Made by a program: the position numbers and the translations under genes | The notes under the pieces: model-generated | What the model was told of the DNA's origin: nothing | Seen by the model: only the letters and a program-made list of their open reading frames with translations | Databases searched by the model: none | Part shown: positions 45,350 to 56,398 of the stretch, in pieces | Numbering within the stretch: the first letter of the stretch is position 1 | Layout of the letters: every line of letters starts with the position of its first letter | Source: Mobiluncus curtisii subsp. curtisii ATCC 35241 | GTDB lineage: Bacteria; Actinomycetota; Actinomycetes; Actinomycetales; Actinomycetaceae | NCBI RefSeq assembly: GCF_000146285.1 | Contig: NZ_GL385912.1 | Location: 1,348,336-1,412,335, forward strand | Length of the DNA: 64,000 bases | Direction of reading: 5' to 3'

Positions 45350-46375
45350 ATGACTGACAAGACAATTTTGGTGGCAGGTGGAGCCGGATACATCGGCACG
45401 CACACGCTGATTTGCCTCTATGAGGCGGGATACCGCGCCGTCTGTGTAGACAATCTGTATAACTCCAGCGCGGAAGCTATGACGCGCGTCTCGGAAATCG
45501 TGGGCGAGACCATCCCGTTCTATCAGCAAGACGTGCGTGACCTTGACGCTCTACAGCGGGTTTTTGAGGTTCACCAGATTGACGCTGTGATTAATTTTGC
45601 GGGGCTTAAGGCCGTGGGGGAATCGGTAGCCAAGCCGGTGGAATACTACGACAATAACCTCAACGCGACCCTCTCTCTGGTGCGCGCCATGCGGGACCAC
45701 GACTGTCACCTGATGATTTTTTCCTCCTCCGCAACTGTGTACGGAGCCGACGGGGTGTCCCCACTGAAAGAAACCATGCCGACCGGCACTGCCACCAACC
45801 CTTACGGCTGGTCCAAGCTGATGAACGAAATCATACTGCGCGACGTGTGTTCCGCCGACCCCGAGTTTTCTGCCGTGCTGCTGCGCTACTTTAACCCCAT
45901 TGGGGCACATCCCTCCGGGCGGATTGGCGAGGATCCCAAAGGCATACCGAACAATGTCATGCCCTATATCACCCAGGTCGCTGTCGGTAAGCTCGAAAAA
46001 CTGCACGTGTTCGGTGACGACTACAACACTCCGGACGGAACCGGGGTGCGCGACTACATTCACGTCATGGACCTGGGTCGCGGGCATGTGGCTGCCATCG
46101 ATTACGGGCTGAAACATCGGGGGGCGAAAGCGATTAATCTGGGGACTTCCCAGGGTTATTCTGTGTTGGAATTGCTGCACGCGATGGAGCGAGCCTGCGG
46201 TAAACGAATCCCTTACGTTATTGACGGACGCCGCCCGGGAGACATTGACACGGTTTACGCCGACGCGAGTTTGGCGCGGGAACTGCTGGGCTGGGAAGCC
46301 CGCTTGAGCCTGGACGACATGTGCCGGGATTCGTGGAACTGGCAGTCACAAAATCCGAACGGTTATGCCGGTTGA
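45350..46375 (+). CDS. galE: UDP-glucose 4-epimerase
   Basis: GalE interconverts UDP-glucose and UDP-galactose. The NAD-binding motif is G-G-A-G-Y-I-G-T-H at residues 11-19. The catalytic triad is present: S-S-S-A-T-V-Y-G and Y-G-W-S-K. The 341-residue length is standard, and the C-terminus has RRPGDIDTVYAD. The start at 45350 has GGAAGG upstream. Product UDP-galactose is the substrate of Glf (6.4 kb), so both supply galactofuranose-type glycans. It is separated from the sortase-coupled peptide by a short gap. Confidence 0.97.
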   Translation: MTDKTILVAGGAGYIGTHTLICLYEAGYRAVCVDNLYNSSAEAMTRVSEIVGETIPFYQQDVRDLDALQRVFEVHQIDAVINFAGLKAVGESVAKPVEYYDNNLNATLSLVRAMRDHDCHLMIFSSSATVYGADGVSPLKETMPTGTATNPYGWSKLMNEIILRDVCSADPEFSAVLLRYFNPIGAHPSGRIGEDPKGIPNNVMPYITQVAVGKLEKLHVFGDDYNTPDGTGVRDYIHVMDLGRGHVAAIDYGLKHRGAKAINLGTSQGYSVLELLHAMERACGKRIPYVIDGRRPGDIDTVYADASLARELLGWEARLSLDDMCRDSWNWQSQNPNGYAG

Positions 46376-46564
46376 GTCCGGAGTTGACGATAAACGTCTG
46401 CTGGAATCGAAGTCAGCGCCCTGCGCCCCGTGCAAAAGGCTTACTATAGCTCGTAAATCTGGGGTGTAGTTACAGACTTTGCGCCCGCTTGTGGTTTAGA
46501 CTTGAAATTTAGAGAATCCCGAGGATAAACCGGGGAATCGTGAGCGGCTGATGAGGAGCGAACC

Positions 46565-47377
46565 ATGACTGTGGCGGGCGAAAACCCCTTGGGCAGGTCT
46601 AACGGTGAGGACGGCACGACAGTCTTTACCATCGGACCGACCTGGCGGGCGGTGGGCTTTGAAATGACCACTGAACAGCGAGCCGATGAAATTCTGGCTC
46701 AGGCGGCTGACCAGTGCACCCCGGTAGCCGGAGATATGGAAAACGGGACTTTCCAGTACGCAGACCGTTCTGGAGCGGTTGCCGTCTTTGACGTGGTTGC
46801 GGAAAAAATCGCGGACATTCACCAGGATTTCAATGCTAGCGGCGCGGTTGACGCACGATGGGTCGAGATGGCAGACCGTTTCGCGTTAGTTGACATAGTT
46901 GACGCACAAGACGGGGTGGAGCGTTCCGTGGGCAAGGCTTGCGTGGCGATGCGAGACGGGTTGGGGCATGAGCCCGGACGCGCCGGAGCTGGCAAACTGG
47001 GGATTTCCGCCCTGGCACAGCGAGTCGAACTGTATGAAAATGTGGCAAGTTACGCGGCTAGCCAGACCGCAAAAATTTTCGGCGCGGCTTTGGACGGTCC
47101 ACAACGAGCCCCGGAGGATACCCTGCCGACCTTTATCTCGACGGGAGCGGTGTCTGTCCTCCAACAGCAGGGTGCGCACGCTGGAGCGGTACTGTCGGGA
47201 AAAATTACTGCCGCCGAGATGCACTCCAACACGCTGACGGGACAAAATTTCTGGGTTTTGGAAGTTACCACAGGTTTCCCCGTGAGCGTGTGCGTGGCGG
47301 AAAGTGACATTCCCGGACGTCCTCGCCCCGGAATGATTGTGGCAGGAGAATTCCTAATTCTGGCTGCGGGCAAGTAG
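46565..47377 (+). CDS. Conserved-looking protein of unknown function
   Basis: A 270-residue soluble protein without signal or membrane segments. Start ATG 46565 has GAGGAGCG upstream. Residues 20-45 contain TIGPTWRAVGFEMTTEQRADEIL; the middle is helical with E/A/V-rich segments, and the C-terminal ~70 residues (VLEVTTGFPVSVCVAESDIPGRPRPGMIVAGEFLILAAGK) look like a small beta-barrel. I do not recognise a family. It ends just ten bases before the SRP RNA gene. Confidence 0.7.
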   Translation: MTVAGENPLGRSNGEDGTTVFTIGPTWRAVGFEMTTEQRADEILAQAADQCTPVAGDMENGTFQYADRSGAVAVFDVVAEKIADIHQDFNASGAVDARWVEMADRFALVDIVDAQDGVERSVGKACVAMRDGLGHEPGRAGAGKLGISALAQRVELYENVASYAASQTAKIFGAALDGPQRAPEDTLPTFISTGAVSVLQQQGAHAGAVLSGKITAAEMHSNTLTGQNFWVLEVTTGFPVSVCVAESDIPGRPRPGMIVAGEFLILAAGK

Positions 47378-47386
47378 AATAGTTTC

Positions 47387-47471
47387 GTTCCCCGCGTGAC
47401 GACATAGTCTGAACCTCCCCAGGGTCGGAAGACAGCAAGGATAAGGGCTCCCTGTCGGGTGCGCGGGGAAC
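47387..47471 (+). ncRNA. ffs: 4.5S signal recognition particle RNA
   Basis: The short bacterial SRP RNA, partner of Ffh in membrane protein targeting. The ends GTTCCCCGCG (47387-47396) and CGCGGGGAAC (47462-47471) pair. Inside is CCCCAGGGTCGGAAGACAGC, the conserved Ffh-binding helix with GGAAG tetraloop and symmetric internal loop. A TTTT run follows the closing stem. Its place just before dnaX matches many actinobacteria. Confidence 0.88.
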
Positions 47472-47529
47472 TTTTAATTCCGGAGGAACTCAAAATTTTT
47501 CACCACCGGGGCTCGGGTAGAGTAGAGAC

Positions 47530-49926
47530 ATGATGACTGCCCTGTACCGCCGCTACCGTCCCGACACTTTTGAAGACGTAATCGGTCAAGAACACGTAAC
47601 TAAGGCGCTCCAGGCAGCTTTAGCGAATGGGCGGGTCAACCATGCTTACCTGTTCTCCGGACCGCGGGGCTGCGGCAAAACGACCAGCGCCCGGATTTTA
47701 GCCCGCTGTTTAAACTGTGCCCAGGGACCGACCGCTACCCCGTGCGGGACTTGCGATTCCTGTCGGGATTTGGCGACGGGCGGGTCGGGTTCCCTCGATG
47801 TCATCGAGATTGACGCCGCTTCACACGGCGGGGTGGATGACACGCGGGAACTGCGTGATCGGGCGGCTTATGCCCCGGCGCGTGACCGGTTTAAGATTTT
47901 CATCATTGATGAGGCACACAATGTGTCCAAGGAAGGCTTCAACGCTCTGTTAAAGCTGGTAGAGGAGCCGCCGGATCACATTAAATTCATTTTTGCCACC
48001 ACGAATCCCGAAAAAGTCATTTCCACAATCCGGTCTCGCACCCATCACTATCCATTCCGGCTGGTTGCTCCGGAGGTATTGCGGGACTATATGGCGGGTT
48101 TGTGCCGTTCCGAGGGGGTCACTGCCGAGGACGGGGTGTTGGGGCTGGTGGTGCGAGCCGGCGGCGGATCCGTACGCGATTCTTTGTCCATCCTAGATCA
48201 GCTCATTGCTGGGGAGGCGGAACCGAAGCTGCACTATGACCGGGCGGTGTCCCTGCTGGGCTACACCGATTCCGGGCTGTTGGGTGGAATGGTGGACGCT
48301 TTGGTGTCCGGTTCCGGGGCTGATGCCTACACAGTAGTAGACCGAATGATTCAGACTGGGCACGAACCCAGGCGTTTCGTGGAGGACCTGCTGCAATATC
48401 TGCGCGACCTGGTGGTTATGAAGTTGGCTGGGGCGGGTGCCGGGGCAGTGTTGGGGGATTTGCCCGAGTCCGAGCTAGCGGCGATGCGTCCCCAAGTTGC
48501 GGCGCTTACCCCTCGCACTCTGACGCGCTGCGCCGAACTCGTGGATAACGGGCTTACTGAGATGGTGGGGGCTGCTTCTCCGCGTCTAGCTTTGGAACTG
48601 TTGGTGGCAAAACTGCTGTTGGCGACCTCAGATGACGCAGCGTCTACCGCTGCCGAGGGTGCGACATCGACCGTGAGGGTGGCAGCGAAGGCTACCGAGT
48701 CGGGCGCTCGGGACAGCGAGCCGGTTCTTCCTCCGGCGGCGCCCATGTACGCTCAGACCCCCCCACAGGGGGCTCCCACCAGTGCCGTTGCGGGCTCGGC
48801 TGGTCCTGTCGCACGTCCAGACCGTTCTGCACCTCCAGACCGTTCTGTGCCCCAACCAGCGCCAGTTTCTACAACACAGCGCGAGGCGGGACCGGTTTCG
48901 CAAGCCGCGCAAACTAAGGCACCCCGTGAGGAAAAGTGGGAGTTTAAGCCGACCCCGTGGGACATTCCCGGTGAAAACTCGAATCGGACGGAAAGCCTAA
49001 CCTCGAGCGTTCAGTCGGTCCAAAAGTCTGTCCCGCGTGATACCCAGACGGAGCCGCCCACCCCGGCTTCTGCCCCCGCAGGGGTCCCTGCCGCCCCTGC
49101 CCAGACTTCTGCACCTGTTCATGTCGCTGCCTCTGCCCAGAGTGAGCGACCTGCCCAGCCCGGCACAGGCAGAGACGGAGACTATGAAAAAATCCGTTCC
49201 AACTGGGGCAAAATCATGGCTCGTTTGAAACAAAATCACGCCGCGACCGGGAACCTGTTGGAAACTCACGGTCAGTTGCAGGGAATGCGCGGGTCGACAG
49301 TAGAAATCGCTTTCCCGAACCCTGGATTGGTACGGGCGTTTGGGGAACGCCACACTTCTGCCCTGGCTGCGGTCATTCAGGGATTTACTGGACTTCATGT
49401 AGAAGTGCGCGGTGTAGTGGCCGGTTTCGGGGCGCCCGCTGCTGCGCCGATAGCTCCATCAGAGTCGCATGCAGCCCCACCGGAACATTCTGCCCCACCA
49501 GAGGATTTTTCCCTGCCACCTGATCCGGCAGATTTTGAGCCAGAAATGTCGCCGGACTGGCACGAACCTCCTGCCCAGCCGCAGTCTCGACCTGCCGAAC
49601 CCACGACTGCGCCCACAGCTCCACCGGAACCGCTCGCTTCTGCCGTGCTCGATGAGCCGGCTCCTGCTGCGCCTGAAACTCCTGCCCCGGTTCTGTCAGA
49701 ACCGCCTGCCCCGGTTGTTCCCTCAGAGGAACCCACAGAACCCACACCTGTAACTGCGCCGTCCGCCCCGGACTCACGCGAATCTAGTGAACCGCGTCAA
49801 CAGGATGACCCGCAGGATTCCAAGGAAATGAAACCAGGTATCCAGACTGCCCAAGCCATGCTGGGCGGTACCATCATCAATCCGAAGCTGGTGCCGGGTT
49901 CCTCGTCTGCAAAGGCAGGCTGGTAA
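47530..49926 (+). CDS. dnaX: DNA polymerase III subunits gamma and tau
   Basis: DnaX is the ATPase of the replication clamp loader and ties polymerases to the helicase. Walker A is G-P-R-G-C-G-K-T-T (residues ~41-49), a four-cysteine zinc module (C-L-N-C; C-G-T-C-D-S-C) lies near 60-85, and Walker B is I-I-D-E-A-H. The sensor region has ATTNPEKV and SRTHHY. Residues ~375-550 and ~640-780 are proline/alanine-rich, framing a short folded block ([24 protein letters not shown]). Two ATG codons open the frame; the second (47533) begins [10 protein letters not shown], the typical start. No obvious slippery site for a gamma form was seen. Confidence 0.95.
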   Translation: MMTALYRRYRPDTFEDVIGQEHVTKALQAALANGRVNHAYLFSGPRGCGKTTSARILARCLNCAQGPTATPCGTCDSCRDLATGGSGSLDVIEIDAASHGGVDDTRELRDRAAYAPARDRFKIFIIDEAHNVSKEGFNALLKLVEEPPDHIKFIFATTNPEKVISTIRSRTHHYPFRLVAPEVLRDYMAGLCRSEGVTAEDGVLGLVVRAGGGSVRDSLSILDQLIAGEAEPKLHYDRAVSLLGYTDSGLLGGMVDALVSGSGADAYTVVDRMIQTGHEPRRFVEDLLQYLRDLVVMKLAGAGAGAVLGDLPESELAAMRPQVAALTPRTLTRCAELVDNGLTEMVGAASPRLALELLVAKLLLATSDDAASTAAEGATSTVRVAAKATESGARDSEPVLPPAAPMYAQTPPQGAPTSAVAGSAGPVARPDRSAPPDRSVPQPAPVSTTQREAGPVSQAAQTKAPREEKWEFKPTPWDIPGENSNRTESLTSSVQSVQKSVPRDTQTEPPTPASAPAGVPAAPAQTSAPVHVAASAQSERPAQPGTGRDGDYEKIRSNWGKIMARLKQNHAATGNLLETHGQLQGMRGSTVEIAFPNPGLVRAFGERHTSALAAVIQGFTGLHVEVRGVVAGFGAPAAAPIAPSESHAAPPEHSAPPEDFSLPPDPADFEPEMSPDWHEPPAQPQSRPAEPTTAPTAPPEPLASAVLDEPAPAAPETPAPVLSEPPAPVVPSEEPTEPTPVTAPSAPDSRESSEPRQQDDPQDSKEMKPGIQTAQAMLGGTIINPKLVPGSSSAKAGW

Positions 49927-50528
49927 TGAACCAAATTTTCACAGAGGCTCTGCAAGATCTCATTGATGCGTTGGGGAAAATGCCGGGTGTGGGACCAAAA
50001 TCTGCCCAACGCATCGCATTTTGGGTCCTCAGTGCCGATGAAGCCGACATCAAGAGACTGACCGAGGCGCTGACCAGCGTTAAGGAAAAGGTTCACTTTT
50101 GCGAGGTTTGCGGCAATATCACCGAACATCCGGTATGCGCGATTTGCCAGGATTCACGCCGGGATCAGTCCCTCATCTGCGTGGTCGAACAAGCCACTGA
50201 CATTGTTTCCTTGGAGCGCACCCGGATGTATCGCGGTCTGTATCACGTCCTGGGCGGTGCCCTGGATCCCATCAATGGGATTGGACCTGATCAACTGCGA
50301 ATCGCCGGGTTGATGACACGTCTGCAGGACTCTGCCATTAAGGAAGTCATCATCGCCACTGACCCCAATACGGAAGGCGAAGCGACCGCGGCTTACTTGG
50401 CACGAATGCTCGCTACCATCGGAATCCCCGCTTCGCGCCTGGCTTCTGGGTTACCGGTGGGTGGCGACCTGGAATATGCCGACGAAGTAACGCTGGGACG
50501 CGCCCTGGAAGGTCGACGCCGTTTGTAA
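49926..50528 (+). CDS. recR: Recombination protein RecR
   Basis: RecR helps RecF/RecO load RecA on single-stranded gaps. The 200-residue protein has the N-terminal helix-hairpin-helix ([14 protein letters not shown]), a C4 zinc module (C-E-V-C ... C-A-I-C) and a TOPRIM domain (V-V-E-Q-A-T-D ... [12 protein letters not shown]). Its ATG overlaps the dnaX stop as TAATG, so they form one unit, the normal order. Confidence 0.97.
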   Translation: MNQIFTEALQDLIDALGKMPGVGPKSAQRIAFWVLSADEADIKRLTEALTSVKEKVHFCEVCGNITEHPVCAICQDSRRDQSLICVVEQATDIVSLERTRMYRGLYHVLGGALDPINGIGPDQLRIAGLMTRLQDSAIKEVIIATDPNTEGEATAAYLARMLATIGIPASRLASGLPVGGDLEYADEVTLGRALEGRRRL

Positions 50529-50650
50529 AGTGCCCAGCGCATCCCGAACTGTTGGCGAAACTTCTTTGCCGGATTGATTTCCCAAACCACGTGTGGGCAG
50601 GACTCCGAATTATGGCTGGTCAGCAATTTCACCAGTTTCAAGCAAATCGC

Positions 50651-50656
50651 TATAAT
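50651..50656 (+). promoter_or_regulatory. -10 box upstream of lysC
   Basis: A perfect TATAAT lies 66 bases before the lysC start. The -35 is weak: TTTCAC at 18 bases. It is the best promoter candidate for lysC-asd. Confidence 0.5.
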
Positions 50657-50721
50657 CTAACAGTTAGCAGTAAAGGTGCCGCGGCCCTCAACTGCCGCGC
50701 GTCGGCTTAAGAGAGGTGTTC

Positions 50722-53102
<2,381 letters not shown>

Positions 53103-53182
53103 ACAACCTAATTTACTTGGTTTAATCGGCCTGGAGCCATCCCTCTCTGTGTTAGACTCGTTGCGGAAAGGAGCACTGACTC

Positions 53183-53542
53183 ATGGCAGTAAATATTGTC
53201 ACTCAGGAAAACATGGCTCAGGCTATGAGTGAGAATGACATTGTGGTGCTCGAATTCTGGGCTCCGTGGTGCAGTCCGTGTCGCCTTTTTACCCCAGTTT
53301 TTGAACAGGCTTCTCTGCGTAACCAAGACGTTTACTTCGGTACCGTCAACACTGAGGAACAAAAACCGCTGGTTAGCGCAGCGGGTATTGTTTCCATCCC
53401 GACCCTGATGATTTTCCGTCAGTCTATTCTGGTGTTTCGGGAGGCTGGTCTGCTCCAAGGCACTCAGTTGGATGAACTGCTTCACCAAGTCCGGAATCTG
53501 GATATGGCGCAGGTAGCAGCTGGTCAAGGAGCCGCGCAATAA
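53183..53542 (+). CDS. Thioredoxin with CSPC active site
   Basis: A 119-residue thioredoxin-fold protein. The active site reads W-A-P-W-C-S-P-C with Cys30 and Cys33; most thioredoxins have CGPC, so serine replaces glycine. The cis-proline loop is V-S-I-P-T-L-M-I-F. The start at 53183 has GGAAAGGAG upstream. The changed dipeptide should alter redox potential or partner choice, as in other CxPC variants, which is inference. No reductase lies nearby. It follows asd by 80 bases. Confidence 0.9.
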   Translation: MAVNIVTQENMAQAMSENDIVVLEFWAPWCSPCRLFTPVFEQASLRNQDVYFGTVNTEEQKPLVSAAGIVSIPTLMIFRQSILVFREAGLLQGTQLDELLHQVRNLDMAQVAAGQGAAQ

Positions 53543-53639
53543 CCTCGGTTTCGCACTCCGCACTTTTCCCCATATTGGCGCGGGGCAGCGCAGACTTATT
53601 TACACAGCGCTAAATCGTGCCAGAAATCTCCGTAAGGGC

Positions 53640-54956
53640 TTACTTATCCCACTGTGAAGGGACGTATTTGCCTTTTCCGAAGCGTGCCGCCATATCGCTG
53701 CCAACCACGATACCGTCGCCCGCGGAGGTGTTCCAGCACACCACCCGGTTACCGGTCTTGCTAGCTTGACAGGCAAAAGTGCCGTTGGTCACAGACTCAT
53801 TGGCGCTTAAAGTCCCCTCCGTAGCGGTATCTATAGGCTCGATACACGAAAACTCGTGTCCACGACTGTGAGAGGCGTAAAGCACATCGCTGTATCCCGT
53901 ATTCGGAGCTTGCGTCGAACAGTAGTAAGGGTCTGTAGAGTTGGCGAAACACTGCACTTGCGACCTGCCAAAAATACAGCGAACATTGCCGTCAGCAGTG
54001 GTGAAACTGTTGAGTTTCTTGGCATTAGCTGGGGCAGCCAGCGGATTGGTGGGAGTGGGCGAAGGTGTGGGTGAGGCGCTAGCACTGGCGTGGGCGCTGT
54101 CATCTGGCACCACCCGTCGGATCGTTTCGCCAGGCTTGGCGCCGGGGACTTCAATAGTCTTGGTCGGACCGGTGTACCCTTCCGGCAAGCCGTTCTGTGT
54201 CAACTCTTGGGGAGTGGCAGTCACGCTAGGAGTGGGCTCAGCCGCTTGCGCACTACTCATCGAAACGGGCTTGTGAGCATTGTTGGTTAACCCCCAGACC
54301 ACCAGCACGATGACAACCAGCCAGATTAATAATCCGAGGATCATAAATAGCCAAAAATGGTTGAACCGACCGCTGGTAGTTTTATCAGAGCTCGAGAGCC
54401 GATTACAGAGTTTTGTGGTTGTGGAATACTTCGCAGCCGCGGGAGATGACAAATCCGGGACAAAGTTCGCTGCGACAGCCTGGTTCGCCTGATTAACCCG
54501 GTTCATGGCAGCCATTTCTGCTGCTGCCGCGGCGGCTGCAGACGATTCATCTCGATGTAACTCTAGTTCACCTGGAGAAAGCTCAGGCTCTTCAGAAGAG
54601 GGGAAATCTGGGGTTTGGAATGGTTGCGGTTCCTCAGAAAGTGGCAGTGCGGCAGGCTGAGAATCCGGAGTGTCGGGCGAGACTGATGATTCTGATACCT
54701 CTGCAATTGAGGAAATACACGCTGTCGCGTAGTTTTCCAGTTCACCTCGTTGCTCAAGCTCAGCACGTTTCGCTAAAGCATCATCGACTTGCGTATCCTG
54801 CAGTTCTGCTAGCCAATCCAACAGGTCGGGATAGGTCGAGGGATTCAAAGCTAGCAAGGGGCATAACTCGGGAGATTCTTGGGCGATAGTCTGCAAGCGA
54901 GCGAGCGGAGTATCGGGGTTGATAGCTTCGAGTTGTTCCTGAGTTAAATCTTCCAT
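53640..54956 (-). CDS. Membrane protein with variant leucine-rich repeat and cysteine-rich outer domain
   Basis: A 438-residue protein with one membrane segment. The first ~70 residues (L-T-Q-E-Q-L-E-A-I-N-P-D-T-P ... L-L-A-L-N-P-S-T-Y-P-D-L-L-D-W-L) fit the variant leucine-rich repeat seen in actinobacterial envelope proteins. A linker rich in S, P and E follows; the membrane segment lies near 205-228. Outside are a T/P linker and a ~120-residue C-terminal domain with six cysteines (V-R-C-I-F, V-Q-C-F, Y-Y-C-S, F-S-C-I, F-A-C-Q, V-V-C-W), likely disulfide-bonded. Start ATG 54956 is preferred over a GTG two codons earlier. Function unknown. Confidence 0.75.
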   Translation of the reverse strand: MEDLTQEQLEAINPDTPLARLQTIAQESPELCPLLALNPSTYPDLLDWLAELQDTQVDDALAKRAELEQRGELENYATACISSIAEVSESSVSPDTPDSQPAALPLSEEPQPFQTPDFPSSEEPELSPGELELHRDESSAAAAAAAEMAAMNRVNQANQAVAANFVPDLSSPAAAKYSTTTKLCNRLSSSDKTTSGRFNHFWLFMILGLLIWLVVIVLVVWGLTNNAHKPVSMSSAQAAEPTPSVTATPQELTQNGLPEGYTGPTKTIEVPGAKPGETIRRVVPDDSAHASASASPTPSPTPTNPLAAPANAKKLNSFTTADGNVRCIFGRSQVQCFANSTDPYYCSTQAPNTGYSDVLYASHSRGHEFSCIEPIDTATEGTLSANESVTNGTFACQASKTGNRVVCWNTSAGDGIVVGSDMAARFGKGKYVPSQWDK

Positions 54957-55355
54957 GGGCACCGATTCTGACTTCGAAAACGCAAATTACCTCACATCAT
55001 ATCTATACGCATAGCATTTTCCAAGGTAACGTTAAGGTTTGTCCATGCAAACTGTGTAATTGCTGTACATGAGATTGACAAACTGCGTGAAAGCTACATT
55101 AATCTACTGGGATGCGACGCCATGCGGTGCACAATTACAACGAGGATTACGTATATATATGCAGTATTCATCATCCCGCGGAATAATTCATAGACCGTCG
55201 GTTCCGACTGTTTCAGACCGTACCAATCTGGGGACCTGCTGACGCGATGAGAGAGGATGAGACTGGCACTACGCCACGATTTCGAGTCTCTAATATCCCT
55301 CCCCGCACTTCCGGGTTAGACTAGGGGCAGTTCGTTTTGGCGCGAGAGGTGAGTG
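54957..55355. other. Gap between divergent envelope genes
   Basis: The gap of ~400 bases separates the minus-strand LRV protein from the plus-strand coiled-coil protein and probably carries both promoters. TTGACA at 55075-55080 with ATTAAT 17 bases later is a plus-strand candidate. A short AT-rich tract (TACGTATATATATGC, near 55148-55162) stands out. A 60-codon open frame here has no support. Confidence 0.4.
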
Positions 55356-56369
55356 ATGGTGGGTAATACGCAAAGACCCGTTCCGTGGCAGGGACCTACT
55401 CCCAACCAGGCACGTCCCCATCCTCAGAATCCTCCCGCGAGACAAATCGACAACAAAGCTCGTCGCCGCTGGACCATCGCGATTATTGTGGCAGGCGTCA
55501 TTTTGGTGGCGCTTGTCATCGGTTTGGTCATGATGTGGATGATGGGAGGTGGTTCCCAAGGTGCACGTTCGGCTTGCACGAAGGCGAGTCAAGATTTAAC
55601 TAAACAGTACACTTCGCTGCAACAGGTAGTGTCCGATGCGGAAAACACCTTGGCTACGGTAGACTCCACTCAGGTCAAAGACCCCAAGATGCTCGACGAC
55701 ATGCAGGCGAAAGTTCAACAGGCCAGTAAAGAAATCAAGCCTCTGAAATGCTCCGGCAAGGACGTCGCCAAAAAAACCTCCACCATGATGGCTCAGACTG
55801 ACGCGTTGAAAAAGCTGCAAACTGAGCTGGAGGCGGTGCTGCGCAAAGTTCAGGGAACGGAGAATCTCAGTAGCCTGAAAGTGGCGCAAAAAGCCTTGGA
55901 AGATAAGATTGCCCAGGCAGAAAAGCTGGCGCAGACCGCTGCGGATCTAGGAGCCAATACCGAGCCCAGAGCGTCCCTGGCAGCACAAATTGAGGACGCG
56001 AAACGCCTTTTGGACCAGGTTAACTCCCTGTCCACCGTGCCCGATGACAAAGTCAATAGTCTCAACGAATCAATGCGGGCCTCTGCGGATCGGCTGGATG
56101 AGGACATCACCGCGGTCACGAAAGCTATAGATGACAAACGCTTGGAACAGGCGCAGAAAGAATCCGAAGAACAAATGCTCCTTCAACAGCAGCAGATGGA
56201 GCAGGAACGGCGCGCCCAGCAAAGCAGTGCGACCTGCGAGGTTGGACAGACGACCGTTGATGCCGACGGAAACAAATTCTTGTGCCGCAACGTCTTGGAC
56301 CCCACTACCGGAAGAGGTCAAGCCACCTGGGTCTTAGAACCCACGGAACAACCGCAGCCCGGCAACTAA
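55356..56369 (+). CDS. Membrane-anchored coiled-coil protein
   Basis: A 337-residue protein. A proline-rich cytoplasmic start (~35 residues) is followed by a membrane segment (about 43-65, WTIAIIVAGVILVALVIGLVMMWMMGG). The outer part is almost all helix: heptad-rich coiled coil from ~75 to ~285 with runs of A, K, E, Q and D, ending in a QQQMEQERRAQQ stretch. A short C-terminal module has two cysteines (A-T-C-E-V ... F-L-C-R-N). Start ATG 55356 has GAGAGG upstream. It resembles wall-spanning coiled-coil proteins, but I recognise no family. It is convergent with pknB. Confidence 0.75.
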   Translation: MVGNTQRPVPWQGPTPNQARPHPQNPPARQIDNKARRRWTIAIIVAGVILVALVIGLVMMWMMGGGSQGARSACTKASQDLTKQYTSLQQVVSDAENTLATVDSTQVKDPKMLDDMQAKVQQASKEIKPLKCSGKDVAKKTSTMMAQTDALKKLQTELEAVLRKVQGTENLSSLKVAQKALEDKIAQAEKLAQTAADLGANTEPRASLAAQIEDAKRLLDQVNSLSTVPDDKVNSLNESMRASADRLDEDITAVTKAIDDKRLEQAQKESEEQMLLQQQQMEQERRAQQSSATCEVGQTTVDADGNKFLCRNVLDPTTGRGQATWVLEPTEQPQPGN

Positions 56370-56398
56370 GACCGGAAACCTCCGGTCAGCGCAATTCA

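Noticed and set aside
55060-55242. A 60-codon frame in the gap before the coiled-coil gene
   Set aside because: No ribosome-binding site, odd composition and no recognised motif.
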